Positions 8,227 to 18,789 of a DNA stretch of 44,950 bases are shown here, one piece after another. The position numbers and the translations under genes were made by a program. How positions within the stretch are numbered: the first letter of the stretch is position 1; every line of letters begins with the position of its first letter. The DNA is from Neisseria sp. Lineage in GTDB: Bacteria; Pseudomonadota; Gammaproteobacteria; Burkholderiales; Neisseriaceae. The stretch is from positions 1 through 44,950 of the forward strand of contig NZ_JAUMUI010000001.1 in NCBI RefSeq assembly GCF_030530745.1, in the 5' to 3' direction. The notes under the pieces are model-generated. The model searched no databases and had not been told where the DNA came from. It saw only the letters and a program-made list of their open reading frames with translations.

Positions 8227-9580
<1,354 letters not shown>

Positions 9581-9598
9581 GGCGGCTTCCTTAGTGTT

Positions 9599-9640
9599 TT
9601 TTCAGACGGCCAAATTAATCTTTAAAAGGCCGTCTGAAAA
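9599..9640. terminator. inverted DUS pair between ilvN and the ABM gene
   Basis: Inverted DUS copies with a 15-base AT-rich loop, followed by a second looser pair at about 9655-9692. They could reduce readthrough from ilvBN into ilvC. Confidence 0.5.
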
Positions 9641-9699
9641 GGTTTCCGGCGTTTCGGACGGCCTTGAACCTGCATGCTTAGGCCGTCTGAAACACCTGT

Positions 9700-10191
9700 T
9701 TAAATTCTCAAAATCCGCTCGCCCCTGCCGATGCCTGCGGCACCGGTGCGCACGGTTTCGAGAATCGCGGTTTTGCCTACGGTTTCTAAAAACGAATCCA
9801 GTTTGTCGCTGGAGCCGGTGATTTCGACGGTGTAGGTTTTGTCGGTAACGTCCACCACGCTGCCGCGGTAGATTTCGGTCAGGCGCAGGAATTCGTCGCG
9901 GTCTTTGCCCAGCGCGCGCAGTTTCACCAGCATCAGCTCGCGCTCGACGAAACGGCTTTCGTTCAAATCAACCACTTTCACCACCTCAACCAGTTTGTTG
10001 AGCTGCTTGGTGATTTGCTCCAGCACGGTGTCGTCGCCGTGGGTAACGATGGTCATGCGCGACAGGGTTTTGTCTTCGGTGGCGGCCACGGCCAATGAAT
10101 CGATGTTGTAGTCGCGGGCCGAAAACAAGCCCACCACGCGGCTCATCGCGCCTGATTCGTTTTCCATCAGGATAGATAAAATATGTCGCAT
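9700..10191 (-). CDS. ilvN: acetolactate synthase small (regulatory) subunit
   Basis: 163 residues with an N-terminal ACT domain (HILSILMENESGAMSRVVGL, then FSARDYNIDSL) that binds valine for feedback inhibition. A C-terminal domain follows (RFVERELMLVKLRA; FLRLTEIYRGSVVDVTDKTY). Length and order are those of the long IlvH/IlvN type. The ATG shares one base with the ilvB stop codon (TAATG), and an AAGGAG lies inside the end of ilvB, so translation of the two subunits is coupled. The gene is often called ilvH in Neisseria. Confidence 0.95.
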   Translation of the reverse strand: MRHILSILMENESGAMSRVVGLFSARDYNIDSLAVAATEDKTLSRMTIVTHGDDTVLEQITKQLNKLVEVVKVVDLNESRFVERELMLVKLRALGKDRDEFLRLTEIYRGSVVDVTDKTYTVEITGSSDKLDSFLETVGKTAILETVRTGAAGIGRGERILRI

Positions 10192-11969
10192 TATGGCACG
10201 CTCCTTGTGTCGTAATCACGATCTTTCACATCGTTTACATCGGAATCTTTAGGCGTTTCGCGCATGTGCGGCGGCAGCACCATTTCATCCAAACCTTTGC
10301 CGTTGCCCACCATCGGGAACACGTTTTGCTTTTTGTCGGTAATGAAATCGAGGAACACCAAACGGTCTTTCAGCCTTACCGCTTCGCGCAACGCGCCTTC
10401 CACGTCAGATTTCTTCTCCACGCGGATACCGACGTGGCCGTAGGCTTCGGAAAGTTTCACAAAATCGGGCAGCGAATCGAAATAGGTTTCCGATTCGCGG
10501 TTGCCGTAATAAAGTTCCTGCCATTGGCGAACCATGCCCAGATAACCGTTGTTGAGGGTAACGATGTTAACCGGAATACGGTATTGGAAGCAGGTGGAAA
10601 GCTCTTGGATATTCATTTGGATCGAGCCTTCGCCGGTGATGCAGAACACATCCTGATCGGGAGCAGCCAGTTTGGCTCCCATCGCATAGGGCAAACCTAC
10701 GCCCATCGTGCCCAAACCGCCCGAATTGAGCCATTGGCGCGGGCGCTTGAACGGATAATATTGTGCGGCAAACATTTGGTGCTGCCCCACATCGGAGGTG
10801 ATGATGGCCGAATTATTGGTAACTTCGGCAAGTTTCTGCACCACATATTGCGGCTTGATGATTTCGCCGTCGTTATCGAACCACAAACAGTTGCGGCTGC
10901 GCCATGCTTCAAGGGTTTGCCACCATTTTTCAAGGGAGGCGGGCGCAATCGCCAGCTCTTGCTTTTTCCACAAGCAAGTCATTTCGGCCAATACGTTTTT
11001 CACATCGCCCACAATCGGCACATCCACCCGAACGCGCTTGGCGATGCTTGAGGGGTCGATGTCGATATGAATGATTTTTTTGGCTTTTTCCAAGAACTTG
11101 GCAGGCACCGACACCACGCGGTCGTCGAAACGCGCGCCGACCGCCACCACCACATCGGCATTCTGCATCGCCAAATTGGCCTCATAAGTGCCGTGCATAC
11201 CCAACATGCCGAGATATTGGCGGTCGCCGGCCGGGTATGCGCCCAAGCCCATCAGCGTGCCGGTGCACGGTACGCCGGTCAGGCGCACAAAGTCGATAAG
11301 TTCCTGATGCGCATTGCCAAGCACCACTCCGCCGCCGAAATACACCAGCGGGCGCTTGGCCGAAGCGAGCATCTGCACGGCTTTTTTGATTTGACCGGTA
11401 TGTCCCTGCGTAACGGGCTGATAGGAGCGGATAAAGATATCTTCCTGCGGATAGCTGAATTTCGCCATCGCCTGGGTAACATCTTTTGGAATATCCACCA
11501 CCACCGGGCCGGGGCGGCCGCTGGCGGCGATTTGAAACGCCTTTTTAACGGTAACGGCCAATTCGTTGATGTCGGTTACCAAAAAGTTATGTTTCACGCA
11601 CGGGCGGGTGATGCCCACGGTATCCACTTCTTGGAACGCATCAGTGCCGATGGCGGGCGTACCCACCTGGCCGGTAATCACCACCAACGGAACCGAATCC
11701 GAATAGGCCGTGGCAATACCGGTAAGCGCATTGGTGGCACCGGGGCCGGATGTTACCAATGCCACGCCCACTTTGCCGCTGGTGCGCGAGTAGGCGTCGG
11801 CGGCATGTACTGCGGCCTGCTCGTGGCGTACTAAAATATGTTTGAACTTATTAAGCTGGAAAAGCGCGTCGTAGATTTCGAGAACCGCGCCGCCGGGATA
11901 GCCGAAAACGTATTCCACGCCCTCGGCCTTCAGACTCTGCACGAGTATTTGTGCACCTGACAACTGCAT
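10191..11969 (-). CDS. ilvB: acetolactate synthase large (catalytic) subunit
   Basis: A thiamine-diphosphate enzyme that joins two pyruvates, or pyruvate and 2-oxobutyrate, as the first common step of branched-chain amino acid synthesis. The catalytic Glu lies in VRHEQAAVHAADAYSR. The ThDP/Mg motif is TGEGSIQMNIQELS, ending at NN (GEG where GDG is common). The FAD-binding middle domain is present. I chose the ATG at 11969 (MQLSGAQILVQ, 592 aa) because AGAGGCAG precedes it and homologues start there. The frame stays open for 41 more codons upstream, but that extension does not look like family sequence. Often named ilvI in Neisseria. Confidence 0.95.
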   Translation of the reverse strand: MQLSGAQILVQSLKAEGVEYVFGYPGGAVLEIYDALFQLNKFKHILVRHEQAAVHAADAYSRTSGKVGVALVTSGPGATNALTGIATAYSDSVPLVVITGQVGTPAIGTDAFQEVDTVGITRPCVKHNFLVTDINELAVTVKKAFQIAASGRPGPVVVDIPKDVTQAMAKFSYPQEDIFIRSYQPVTQGHTGQIKKAVQMLASAKRPLVYFGGGVVLGNAHQELIDFVRLTGVPCTGTLMGLGAYPAGDRQYLGMLGMHGTYEANLAMQNADVVVAVGARFDDRVVSVPAKFLEKAKKIIHIDIDPSSIAKRVRVDVPIVGDVKNVLAEMTCLWKKQELAIAPASLEKWWQTLEAWRSRNCLWFDNDGEIIKPQYVVQKLAEVTNNSAIITSDVGQHQMFAAQYYPFKRPRQWLNSGGLGTMGVGLPYAMGAKLAAPDQDVFCITGEGSIQMNIQELSTCFQYRIPVNIVTLNNGYLGMVRQWQELYYGNRESETYFDSLPDFVKLSEAYGHVGIRVEKKSDVEGALREAVRLKDRLVFLDFITDKKQNVFPMVGNGKGLDEMVLPPHMRETPKDSDVNDVKDRDYDTRSVP

Positions 11970-12148
11970 ATCTGCCTCTTTTTTCTGCGTGTAAACCAAT
12001 AGGGGAAGCCGGCTCCGCCACAGCACCTGTAATGCAATTTCTGCAGGCAGCGGTTTAGGGTACGCGCATTGCAGAAAAACAGCGGCAGCCAAGCAGCCCA
12101 GTCAATTGATTCAGACGCTTGAGCGTTTATCAAAGTAAAAGAGCCTGC

Positions 12149-12177
12149 AAGATAACCCAAACACCCTATCCAATCAA
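12149..12177 (-). promoter_or_regulatory. candidate promoter of the ilv cluster
   Basis: On the minus strand, TTGATT and TATCTT are separated by exactly 17 bp, about 180 bp before the ilvB start. A second AT-rich candidate with TTGTAA lies further upstream (about 12210-12245). No leader peptide with a run of branched-chain codons was found. Confidence 0.35.
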
Positions 12178-12335
12178 GACAAAAACTTTCATTTGAAAGC
12201 AGAAAAAATTCATATATATTTTAATATTTGATTTACAACAAAATAAATCGTCATTGCCAAAAAAAACCGCTTTTCAGACGGCCTGAAAACCAATCGGGCA
12301 GCACCACATCACGCGGCACTGCCCGATAATCAAAC

Positions 12336-12411
12336 TGGCGCACCCAACAGGGATCGAACCTGTGACCTCCAGCTTCGGAAACTGACACTCTTCCAACTGA
12401 GCTATGGGTGC
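12336..12411 (-). tRNA. tRNA-Arg (anticodon CCG)
   Basis: A 76-nt cloverleaf including an encoded CCA. The acceptor stem GCACCCA/TGGGTGC is perfect, the D stem is GCTC/GAGT, and the T stem ACAGG/CCTGT encloses loop TTCGATC. The anticodon loop TTCCGAA gives anticodon CCG, reading CGG. The anticodon stem TCAGT/GCTGG contains two G-U pairs. Confidence 0.93.
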
Positions 12412-12556
12412 GGAAAGACTGGTAGATTAACGCAAAACGCCGCCTTTGGCAAAATTATTTCATATTCCGCCATACCGCGTCGGCCGCACAGTCTTGCCGC
12501 AATATGTAGGCAGATGTAGTAATCGGCTTTTTTTTGAGAAAGGTTAAACTTAAAGA

Positions 12557-12585
12557 TTGGAAAGCTGTTGCGAATTCAGTATAAT
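12557..12585 (+). promoter_or_regulatory. sigma-70 promoter of the cytochrome c5 gene
   Basis: TTGGAA and a perfect TATAAT are separated by 17 bp, about 90 bp before the ATG. Just upstream (12539-12553) is a 15-mer, AAAGGTTAAACTTAA, that also occurs exactly at 18581-18595 between rne and rluC. Confidence 0.7.
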
Positions 12586-12676
12586 CCAGCAAATTATTGT
12601 TAATGCCGATTAACAAAACCGACACAATTACAATCCCTTATCGTTACAACCTACCAAAACGGCGAGGCCAAACCAC

Positions 12677-13525
12677 ATGAACCACTTAAGCAGCAACAAA
12701 GCCCGGGGCTCTGCGTTAATTCCGCTTATCGGCGGCATCGTAATCCTGCTTGCAGTATTGTTTTTCCTAGTCAAACTGGCAACCAGCGGCTATTACAGCG
12801 ATGTAGAGGCTTCCACGCCCTCCGCCACCCAAACCCGCATCATGCCCGCAGGCAGCGTTACCATGGGCGACGGCACGCCCGTCGGCCAACGCACCGGCGA
12901 GCAGATTTTCAACAAAGTCTGCATCCAGTGCCATGCTGCCGACGGCAACATCCCCAACGCACCCCGTATAACCAACAACGGCGAATGGGCGCCGCGGATT
13001 GCCAAGGGATTCGAAACCCTGTTCAACAACGCACTCAACGGCTTTAACGCCATGCCCGCCAAAGGCGGCCAGGCCGATCTGACCGACGATGAACTCAAAC
13101 GCGCCATTGCCCACATGACCAACGAATCCGGCGGTAATTTTGAAGCGCCTGCGGCAGGCGCGTCCGATGCCGCCGCCTCAGATGCCGCAGCTTCCGGCAG
13201 CGTCGGCGATACTTCTGCCGCAGCAGCTTCGGACAGCCCTGCCGCAACCGCGTCGGCCGACGGGCAGAAAGTTTTCGAAACCGCTTGCGCAGCCTGCCAC
13301 GGTGCCACATCGGCCATTCCCAACTCACCCAAAATCACCAAAAACGACGAGTGGGCTCCCCGTATCAAGCAAGGCAAAGAAACACTGTTCAAACATGCGA
13401 TTGAAGGATTCACAGGCCCCGGCGGCAGCCTGATGCCTGCCAAAGGTGGCAATGCCGGCCTCTCCGACGATGAAGTGAAAGCAGCCGTTACCTATATGGT
13501 AAACCAGTCAGGTGGTAAAATTTGA
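12677..13525 (+). CDS. cycB: membrane-anchored dihaem cytochrome c5
   Basis: 282 residues: an N-terminal transmembrane anchor (about residues 13-36), then two homologous cytochrome c5 domains joined by an Ala/Ser/Asp-rich linker (about 155-195). The haem motifs are CIQCH (C82-H86) and CAACH (C204-H208). The likely axial Met residues lie in the matching MPAKGG motifs (M126 and M253). In Neisseria, c5 carries electrons from the bc1 complex toward the cbb3 oxidase and supports nitrite reduction in the periplasm. Linker length varies between species. It has its own promoter (12557-12585) and a strong terminator, so it is a single-gene unit. Confidence 0.9.
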   Translation: MNHLSSNKARGSALIPLIGGIVILLAVLFFLVKLATSGYYSDVEASTPSATQTRIMPAGSVTMGDGTPVGQRTGEQIFNKVCIQCHAADGNIPNAPRITNNGEWAPRIAKGFETLFNNALNGFNAMPAKGGQADLTDDELKRAIAHMTNESGGNFEAPAAGASDAAASDAAASGSVGDTSAAAASDSPAATASADGQKVFETACAACHGATSAIPNSPKITKNDEWAPRIKQGKETLFKHAIEGFTGPGGSLMPAKGGNAGLSDDEVKAAVTYMVNQSGGKI

Positions 13526-13550
13526 TCAGCTTCATACTCAAATGTTTTTT

Positions 13551-13580
13551 AAAAGCGTACTATTCAAGTACGCTTTTTTA
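13551..13580 (+). terminator. rho-independent terminator of cycB
   Basis: Stem AAAAGCGTAC/GTACGCTTTT with a 7-base loop and a T run, 25 bp after the stop. It is one of the few terminators here not built from DUS. Confidence 0.9.
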
Positions 13581-13714
13581 TTTAAGCCGGCCAATACCGC
13601 ATCAAGCCTTGCCGGTCAGCCCCGAATTTTTCAGACGGCCGCAATCCTATCCGGCACGCAACGGCAAATCAGATTTGCCTGCCGTGCCGCCCGCCGCTTT
13701 CACAGGAACCAGCC

Positions 13715-15148
13715 ATGAACGCCATCGAACAACTGCTTAACCACCCCGACGTCCGCACCACCCCGCTTTCAGACGGCCTCAAAATCCAAAACCCCGCCAC
13801 CGGCGATACGCTGGCCTATATCCGTACCACTTCCGTGCAGCAGCTGAACCACATTATCGCCAAAGCCCAAACCGCGCAAACCGGGTGGGCGGCGAAAAGC
13901 GCGCTGGAGCGCGCCGACATACTTTGGCGTTGGTACCGCCTGATGCAGGAAAACAGAGAAAACCTCGCCCGCCTGATGACGATGGAACAAGGCAAAAGCC
14001 TGGCCGAGTCGCTGGGCGAAATTGACTACGCCGCAGGGTATATCCGCTGGTTTGCCGAAGAAGCACGCCGCGTCGACGGCGATATCCTCACCGGCCTGAA
14101 GCCCACCCAAAAGCTGATGGTTATCAAACAACCCGTCGGCGTTACCGCCGCCATCACCCCGTGGAACTTCCCTGCCGCCATGATTACCCGTAAAGCCGCA
14201 CCCGCTCTGGCGGCAGGCTGCGCCATGATTGTCAAGCCCGCCAGCCAAACACCCCTGAGCGCCTACGCCCAAGCCGTGCTGGCCTACCGCGCGGGCATTC
14301 CGCAAGACTTGTTTGCGGTTGTGAACGGCAAAGCCGCCGACATCAGCAACACCTTCACGCAAAACCCGGTTATCCGCAAAATCAGCTTCACCGGCTCCAC
14401 CGAAGTGGGTATACAGATTTTCCGCAACAGCGCCGACCATATTAAAAAACTCAGCCTCGAGCTGGGCGGCAACGCCCCCCTGCTGGTTTTCGACGATGCC
14501 GACCTCGACAAAGCCGTAGAAGGCACCATGCTCAGCAAATTCCGCAACAGCGGCCAAACCTGCGTGTGCACCAACCGCGTATATGTGCAGGCCGGCGTTT
14601 ACGACGAGTTCTGCCGCCGCCTCGCCGTGCAGGCAGGCCGTCTGAAACTCGGCAACGGTTTGGACAAGGGCGTGCAGCAAGGCCCGTTAATCGATGCAGA
14701 CGCCGTGGCCAAGGTGGAAGCATACATCGCCGATGCGCTCGAAAAAGGCGCGCAATGCTTAACCGGCGGACGGCGCAGCCCGTTGGGCGGCACGTTTTTC
14801 GAGCCGACGGTGTTAAGCGGCGCCACCGCCGATATGCATTTGGCCCGCGAAGAAATCTTCGGCCCGCTCTGCCCCGTGTTCAAATTCGAATCGGAAGCAG
14901 AAGCCGTTGCCCAAGCCAACCGCACCGAAGCCGGTTTGGCCGCCTACCTGTTTACCCGCGACACCGCCCGCCAGTGGCGTGTGGCCGAAGCGCTCGAATA
15001 CGGCATGGTGGGCATCAACACCGGCATCATCAGTAACGAAGTTGCGCCTTTCGGCGGCATCAAAATGAGCGGTTTGGGCAGGGAGGGCAGCAAATACGGC
15101 ATAAACGAATATCTCGAATTGAAATATCTGTGTTTGGATATCGGATGA
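13715..15148 (+). CDS. gabD: succinate-semialdehyde dehydrogenase (NADP+)
   Basis: A 477-residue aldehyde dehydrogenase oxidising succinate semialdehyde to succinate, the exit of the GABA route into the TCA cycle. It shows the oxyanion Asn in TPWNFPAAM (N151), the cofactor motif FTGSTEVG, the general base E249 in LELGG and the catalytic C283 in NSGQTCVC (C285 nearby). The C-terminal GGIKMSGLGREGSKYG motif is typical of GabD. AGGAA precedes the ATG. No GABA transaminase (gabT) is next to it, so its substrate source is unclear. A single DUS just after the ATG encodes SDGL. Confidence 0.92.
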   Translation: MNAIEQLLNHPDVRTTPLSDGLKIQNPATGDTLAYIRTTSVQQLNHIIAKAQTAQTGWAAKSALERADILWRWYRLMQENRENLARLMTMEQGKSLAESLGEIDYAAGYIRWFAEEARRVDGDILTGLKPTQKLMVIKQPVGVTAAITPWNFPAAMITRKAAPALAAGCAMIVKPASQTPLSAYAQAVLAYRAGIPQDLFAVVNGKAADISNTFTQNPVIRKISFTGSTEVGIQIFRNSADHIKKLSLELGGNAPLLVFDDADLDKAVEGTMLSKFRNSGQTCVCTNRVYVQAGVYDEFCRRLAVQAGRLKLGNGLDKGVQQGPLIDADAVAKVEAYIADALEKGAQCLTGGRRSPLGGTFFEPTVLSGATADMHLAREEIFGPLCPVFKFESEAEAVAQANRTEAGLAAYLFTRDTARQWRVAEALEYGMVGINTGIISNEVAPFGGIKMSGLGREGSKYGINEYLELKYLCLDIG

Positions 15149-15298
15149 AACCCATCTGCAGAAAACAGGCGTAACAAACCGAGACTTTTGAACAATTCAA
15201 AAAACACTGCGGGAAGTTCATCTGCCGCCATTTCAGCCTGCCCGAGAATTGCGGCGGCAGGCATTGCAGGCGGCCTGACCTTCTCAAAAATTCCCGGC

Positions 15299-15337
15299 AA
15301 AAAATCCCGACCGTTCAAAAACAGCCGGGATTTTCTA
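15299..15337. terminator. bidirectional terminator between gabD and rne
   Basis: AAAAAATCCCG and CGGGATTTT form a stem between two convergent genes. A-rich and T-rich sides serve both strands. Confidence 0.7.
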
Positions 15338-15356
15338 CCTCCTGCTTTATTCCTGC

Positions 15357-18269
15357 TTATTGCTTGGCGGTTTCCACCTGCACCAGTGGCACATCGGCAG
15401 TTTCGGCCTCCGCAACTTTCGGCACATCGGCACGGCGCAGGACGCGGGTTTCGGGCTGCACCCAAGTTGCGGCAGCAGCCAGCGCGTCGGCGCGGGTTTG
15501 CACCAGCACCAAACCGCCCAAGTCTTGGCCGTCTGAAACGGTTTGCGCAACGGTTACGGTTTCCACGGCAACTTCTTCCGCCGGCTGCGTTTCTGCCGCA
15601 GCGTCTTCTCTGGCGGCATGGCTCGCACCCGACACATTGCTGACGGCTTGTTCCGCATTCGATACTGCCGATTCGATTACCGCCATTACCGCCTGTTCAG
15701 ACGGCATCACCGCTCCTGCGGCATCGTCGGATTCGATGGCAAACAACACCGGATCGGCGGTACCGCTTTCTGCAGCCTGTTCCGTAACGGCGGCAGGTTC
15801 GGCTTCCTGCACGGGTACCACCACGACCAAAGGTTCGTCGGCAGCAGCAGCTGCCGCCACCCCGGCATCGGCAGCCAACGGGGCGGTAACGGCGATGGCA
15901 ACAGGGGCTTCTTCCGCCCCACCGTATATGTGAGCCACAGCGAAACGCACCTTGTCGGCCGCTTCTTCGATGCTCAGATATTGCTCGATTTTGGCGGCGG
16001 AAGGGATATTGCGTTTTTTGCTGTTATTGCGGCGGTCGCGCTGATCCCGCTGGCGGTTGCGGTCGCGCTCGCGGCGGTTGCCTTGGCTGTCGCTGCGGGC
16101 TTCGGTCTGCACGGCTTCCGCAGTTACTTCCACTTCGGTTTCGGGCAGGTTTTCAGCCTCCAATGCCGCTACTGCGGCAACCGGTGCGGCGTCGGCTTTT
16201 TCGCTTCGGTTCCGGCGGCGGTTGTCGCTGCGCTGCTCATTGCGGGTTTCTTTTTCTGCCGCTTTCCCAACCGGTTTGTTTTCTTCGGCGGGGGTGAGGG
16301 GGGCATCGCTCCGGTTCTGGCGGTTGCGGCCGCTATCGTCTTGGTTGCGGCGGCTGCGTTGGGCGCGGTTGCCGTTGCCGTTGCCGCCCTCCCTGCTTTC
16401 GGTCAAGCCTGCAACGGCGGCTTCTTTGGTTTCTTGAACTCCGTCGTCCTGCCGTTTCCGGTTCGGATTGCGGTGCTGGGTTTGGCGGCGTCCTCCGGCT
16501 GCCGGGCGGCGGCTGCCTTGGCGGCTGTTGCTGTTGCGAACGGCTTTTTCTGCCTCGGGCGCTTTTTCAGGCTCCGGCACACTGCCGAATACTTTGCCCA
16601 ACCATGATTTGAAACCACCCCACCATCCCGATGACGCAACGGCAGGAGCGGCTGCGGTCGGCGCAGGTTGGGTGTGCTTCACGCCTTTAACGGCGGGTTC
16701 GGGGCGGGCGGCTTTGGCTCTTTCGCTGCCGAAGGGTTTGTCGTTTTCGCTTTCTTCAGGCACTTCCACGCGCTTGTAGCTCGGATCGGCGTTTTCGTCC
16801 ACATCGTCGGTACGTACGCGGGTGATTTCGTAGTGCGGGTTTTCAAGATGGGTGTTGGGAATCAGGAACACGGAAACATCCAAACGCTCTTCCAAACCGA
16901 ACAGCTCGGCGCGTTTTTCGTTGAGCAGGAAGGTGGCAACATCCACCGGCACCTGCGCGTGCACTTCGCCGGTGTTGTCCTTCATGGCTTCGTCCTGAAT
17001 CAGGCGCAAAACGTGCAGCGCAGTGGACTCGATGCCGCGTATTACCCCGGTGCCGGCGCAGCGCGGACAGGCCACATGGCTGCTTTCGCCCAAAGCCGGT
17101 TTCAGGCGCTGGCGCGAAAGCTCGAGCAGGCCGAAGCGGGAAAGTTTGCCCATCTGCACACGGGCGCGGTCTTTTTTCAGCGCGTCGCGCAGCACGTTTT
17201 CAACGTCGCGCTGGTGCTTGGGGTTTTCCATGTCGATGAAGTCGATCACCACCAAACCGCCCAAGTCGCGCAGGCGCATTTGGCGGGCGACTTCTTCGGC
17301 GGCTTCCATATTGGTTTTGAAGGCAGTGTCTTCAATGTCGGCGCCGCGGGTGGCGCGGGCGGAGTTGACGTCGATGGAAACGAGGGCTTCGGTGTGGTCG
17401 ATCACGATGGCGCCGCCGGAAGGCAGGCTCACGCTGCGGGCGAACGCGCTCTCGATCTGGTGCTCGATTTGGAAGCGGGAAAACAGCGGCGTGTGGTCTT
17501 GGTAGAGTTTCAGACGGCCTACGTTGTTGGGCATCACATAACTCATAAACTCGCTGATTTGCTCGTGCACTTCTTGGTTGTCGACCAGTATTTCGCCGAT
17601 GTCGGGGCGGTAGTAGTCGCGGATGGCGCGGATGAGCAGCGAGCTTTCCATAAACAGCAGGTAAGGCTCGTTGTGGGCTTTGCCGGCTTCTTCAATGGCC
17701 TGCCACAATTGTTGCAGGTAGTTGAAATCCCATTGCAGCTCTTCGACGCTGCGGCCGATGCCGGCGGTGCGGGCGATCAGGCTCATGCCGCGCGGCACTT
17801 CCAGCTCGGCCATCGCAGCTTTCAGCTCTTGCCGCTCTTCGCCTTCAATACGGCGCGACACGCCGCCGCCGCGCGGGTTGTTGGGCATCAGCACGAGATA
17901 GCGGCCGGCCAGGCTGATGAAGGTGGTAAGCGCCGCGCCTTTGTTGCCGCGCTCGTCTTTTTCCACCTGCACGATAACCTGCATGCCTTCTTTGAGCACG
18001 TCTTGAATGCGCGCGCGACCGCCTTCGTAGTCTTGGAAATAGGATCGGGAAACTTCTTTGAACGGGAGAAAACCGTGGCGGTCGGTGCCGTAATCGACGA
18101 AACACGCTTCCAGCGACGGTTCGATGCGGGTAATCATACCCTTATAGATATTGCCTTTGCGCTGTTCTTTTCCCAACGTTTCGATGTCGAGGTCGAGCAG
18201 CGTCTGCCCGTCGACAATCGCCACGCGCAACTCTTCGGCCTGCGTGGCATTAAACAACATACGTTTCAT
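15357..18269 (-). CDS. rne: ribonuclease E
   Basis: A 970-residue endoribonuclease that starts mRNA decay and processes rRNA and tRNA. The N-terminal half has the S1 domain (about residues 35-125), the DNase I-like catalytic site with both acidic positions (VVIDFIDMENPKHQRD and LKKDRARVQ) and the Zn-link CPRC in ESSHVACPRCAGTGV. The C-terminal half, from about residue 530, is a disordered scaffold rich in Arg/Asn (RNRQNRSD, RRNRSEK) for RNA binding, followed by a long Ala/Glu/Val-rich tail to the end. GAGGTT precedes the ATG. The long leader suggests autoregulation as in E. coli, but that is not shown here. Confidence 0.96.
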   Translation of the reverse strand: MKRMLFNATQAEELRVAIVDGQTLLDLDIETLGKEQRKGNIYKGMITRIEPSLEACFVDYGTDRHGFLPFKEVSRSYFQDYEGGRARIQDVLKEGMQVIVQVEKDERGNKGAALTTFISLAGRYLVLMPNNPRGGGVSRRIEGEERQELKAAMAELEVPRGMSLIARTAGIGRSVEELQWDFNYLQQLWQAIEEAGKAHNEPYLLFMESSLLIRAIRDYYRPDIGEILVDNQEVHEQISEFMSYVMPNNVGRLKLYQDHTPLFSRFQIEHQIESAFARSVSLPSGGAIVIDHTEALVSIDVNSARATRGADIEDTAFKTNMEAAEEVARQMRLRDLGGLVVIDFIDMENPKHQRDVENVLRDALKKDRARVQMGKLSRFGLLELSRQRLKPALGESSHVACPRCAGTGVIRGIESTALHVLRLIQDEAMKDNTGEVHAQVPVDVATFLLNEKRAELFGLEERLDVSVFLIPNTHLENPHYEITRVRTDDVDENADPSYKRVEVPEESENDKPFGSERAKAARPEPAVKGVKHTQPAPTAAAPAVASSGWWGGFKSWLGKVFGSVPEPEKAPEAEKAVRNSNSRQGSRRPAAGGRRQTQHRNPNRKRQDDGVQETKEAAVAGLTESREGGNGNGNRAQRSRRNQDDSGRNRQNRSDAPLTPAEENKPVGKAAEKETRNEQRSDNRRRNRSEKADAAPVAAVAALEAENLPETEVEVTAEAVQTEARSDSQGNRRERDRNRQRDQRDRRNNSKKRNIPSAAKIEQYLSIEEAADKVRFAVAHIYGGAEEAPVAIAVTAPLAADAGVAAAAAADEPLVVVVPVQEAEPAAVTEQAAESGTADPVLFAIESDDAAGAVMPSEQAVMAVIESAVSNAEQAVSNVSGASHAAREDAAAETQPAEEVAVETVTVAQTVSDGQDLGGLVLVQTRADALAAAATWVQPETRVLRRADVPKVAEAETADVPLVQVETAKQ

Positions 18270-18789
18270 AACAACCTCGTTTCATGCACCCACGAGGCAT
18301 GTAATCAGTATTCAACGCTTGTCAGCCGCCAATGGTCAGGCCGTCTGAAACGGCGTGTGGGGCTGGTCTTGAACGAGAAGGGAGATAAAGAGCGTGCGGC
18401 ACGGATGCGCCTGCCGGGCTGCGGTGGCGTTTTTCCATGCTGCGGGCCTGCCGCTGCGCCCTCGGGCACCCGGCAAACCGGTAAATACGAGCCGTCTTCT
18501 TCATTACTGTCCGGCGCGGCGGAAATCCTGCGGCGGCGCGTTGCTGTCATGCGTCTTACGCTTGCGGGCGCTTTGCCGGAAAAGGTTAAACTTAATTACT
18601 TCTTCACCCGCCCGGCTTTGAGGCAGATAAAGGAAATGCTTTGTGGCGTGCTTTTTTCAGATAAAATGTTCGGTTCACAATAACAGGCGGTTTCGGTTTG
18701 CCGTTTGCAAACCTTGGCGCCGCATCTGTTTCAGACGGCCTTTATTTCTTCTTAAACCGTCTTAAAACAGTAACGGGATTATAGAGAAA
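18270..18789. other. divergent rne / rluC intergenic region (520 bp)
   Basis: Holds the rne leader and the promoters of both genes. It contains the 15-mer AAAGGTTAAACTTAA (18581-18595) shared with the cycB promoter region. A weak -10-like TAAAAT at about 18661 faces rluC. Two single DUS copies are also present. No gene is convincing. Confidence 0.6.

Noticed and set aside
10191-12092. Longer IlvB start at 12092
   Set aside because: The extra 41 residues lack similarity to the family, and the inner ATG at 11969 has a good ribosome binding site.
11970-12160. Possible ilv attenuator leader peptide
   Set aside because: No short frame with a run of Leu/Val/Ile codons followed by alternative stems could be found. 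The open frame upstream simply continues into ilvB.
16668-18683. Very long open frame (671 codons) antisense to rne
   Set aside because: It is the complement of a clear ribonuclease E gene. High GC leaves the opposite strand free of stops, and the translation is His/Ala/Phe/Val-rich without motifs. The same applies to long antisense frames over ilvC, acnD, purA/dut and ilvB.
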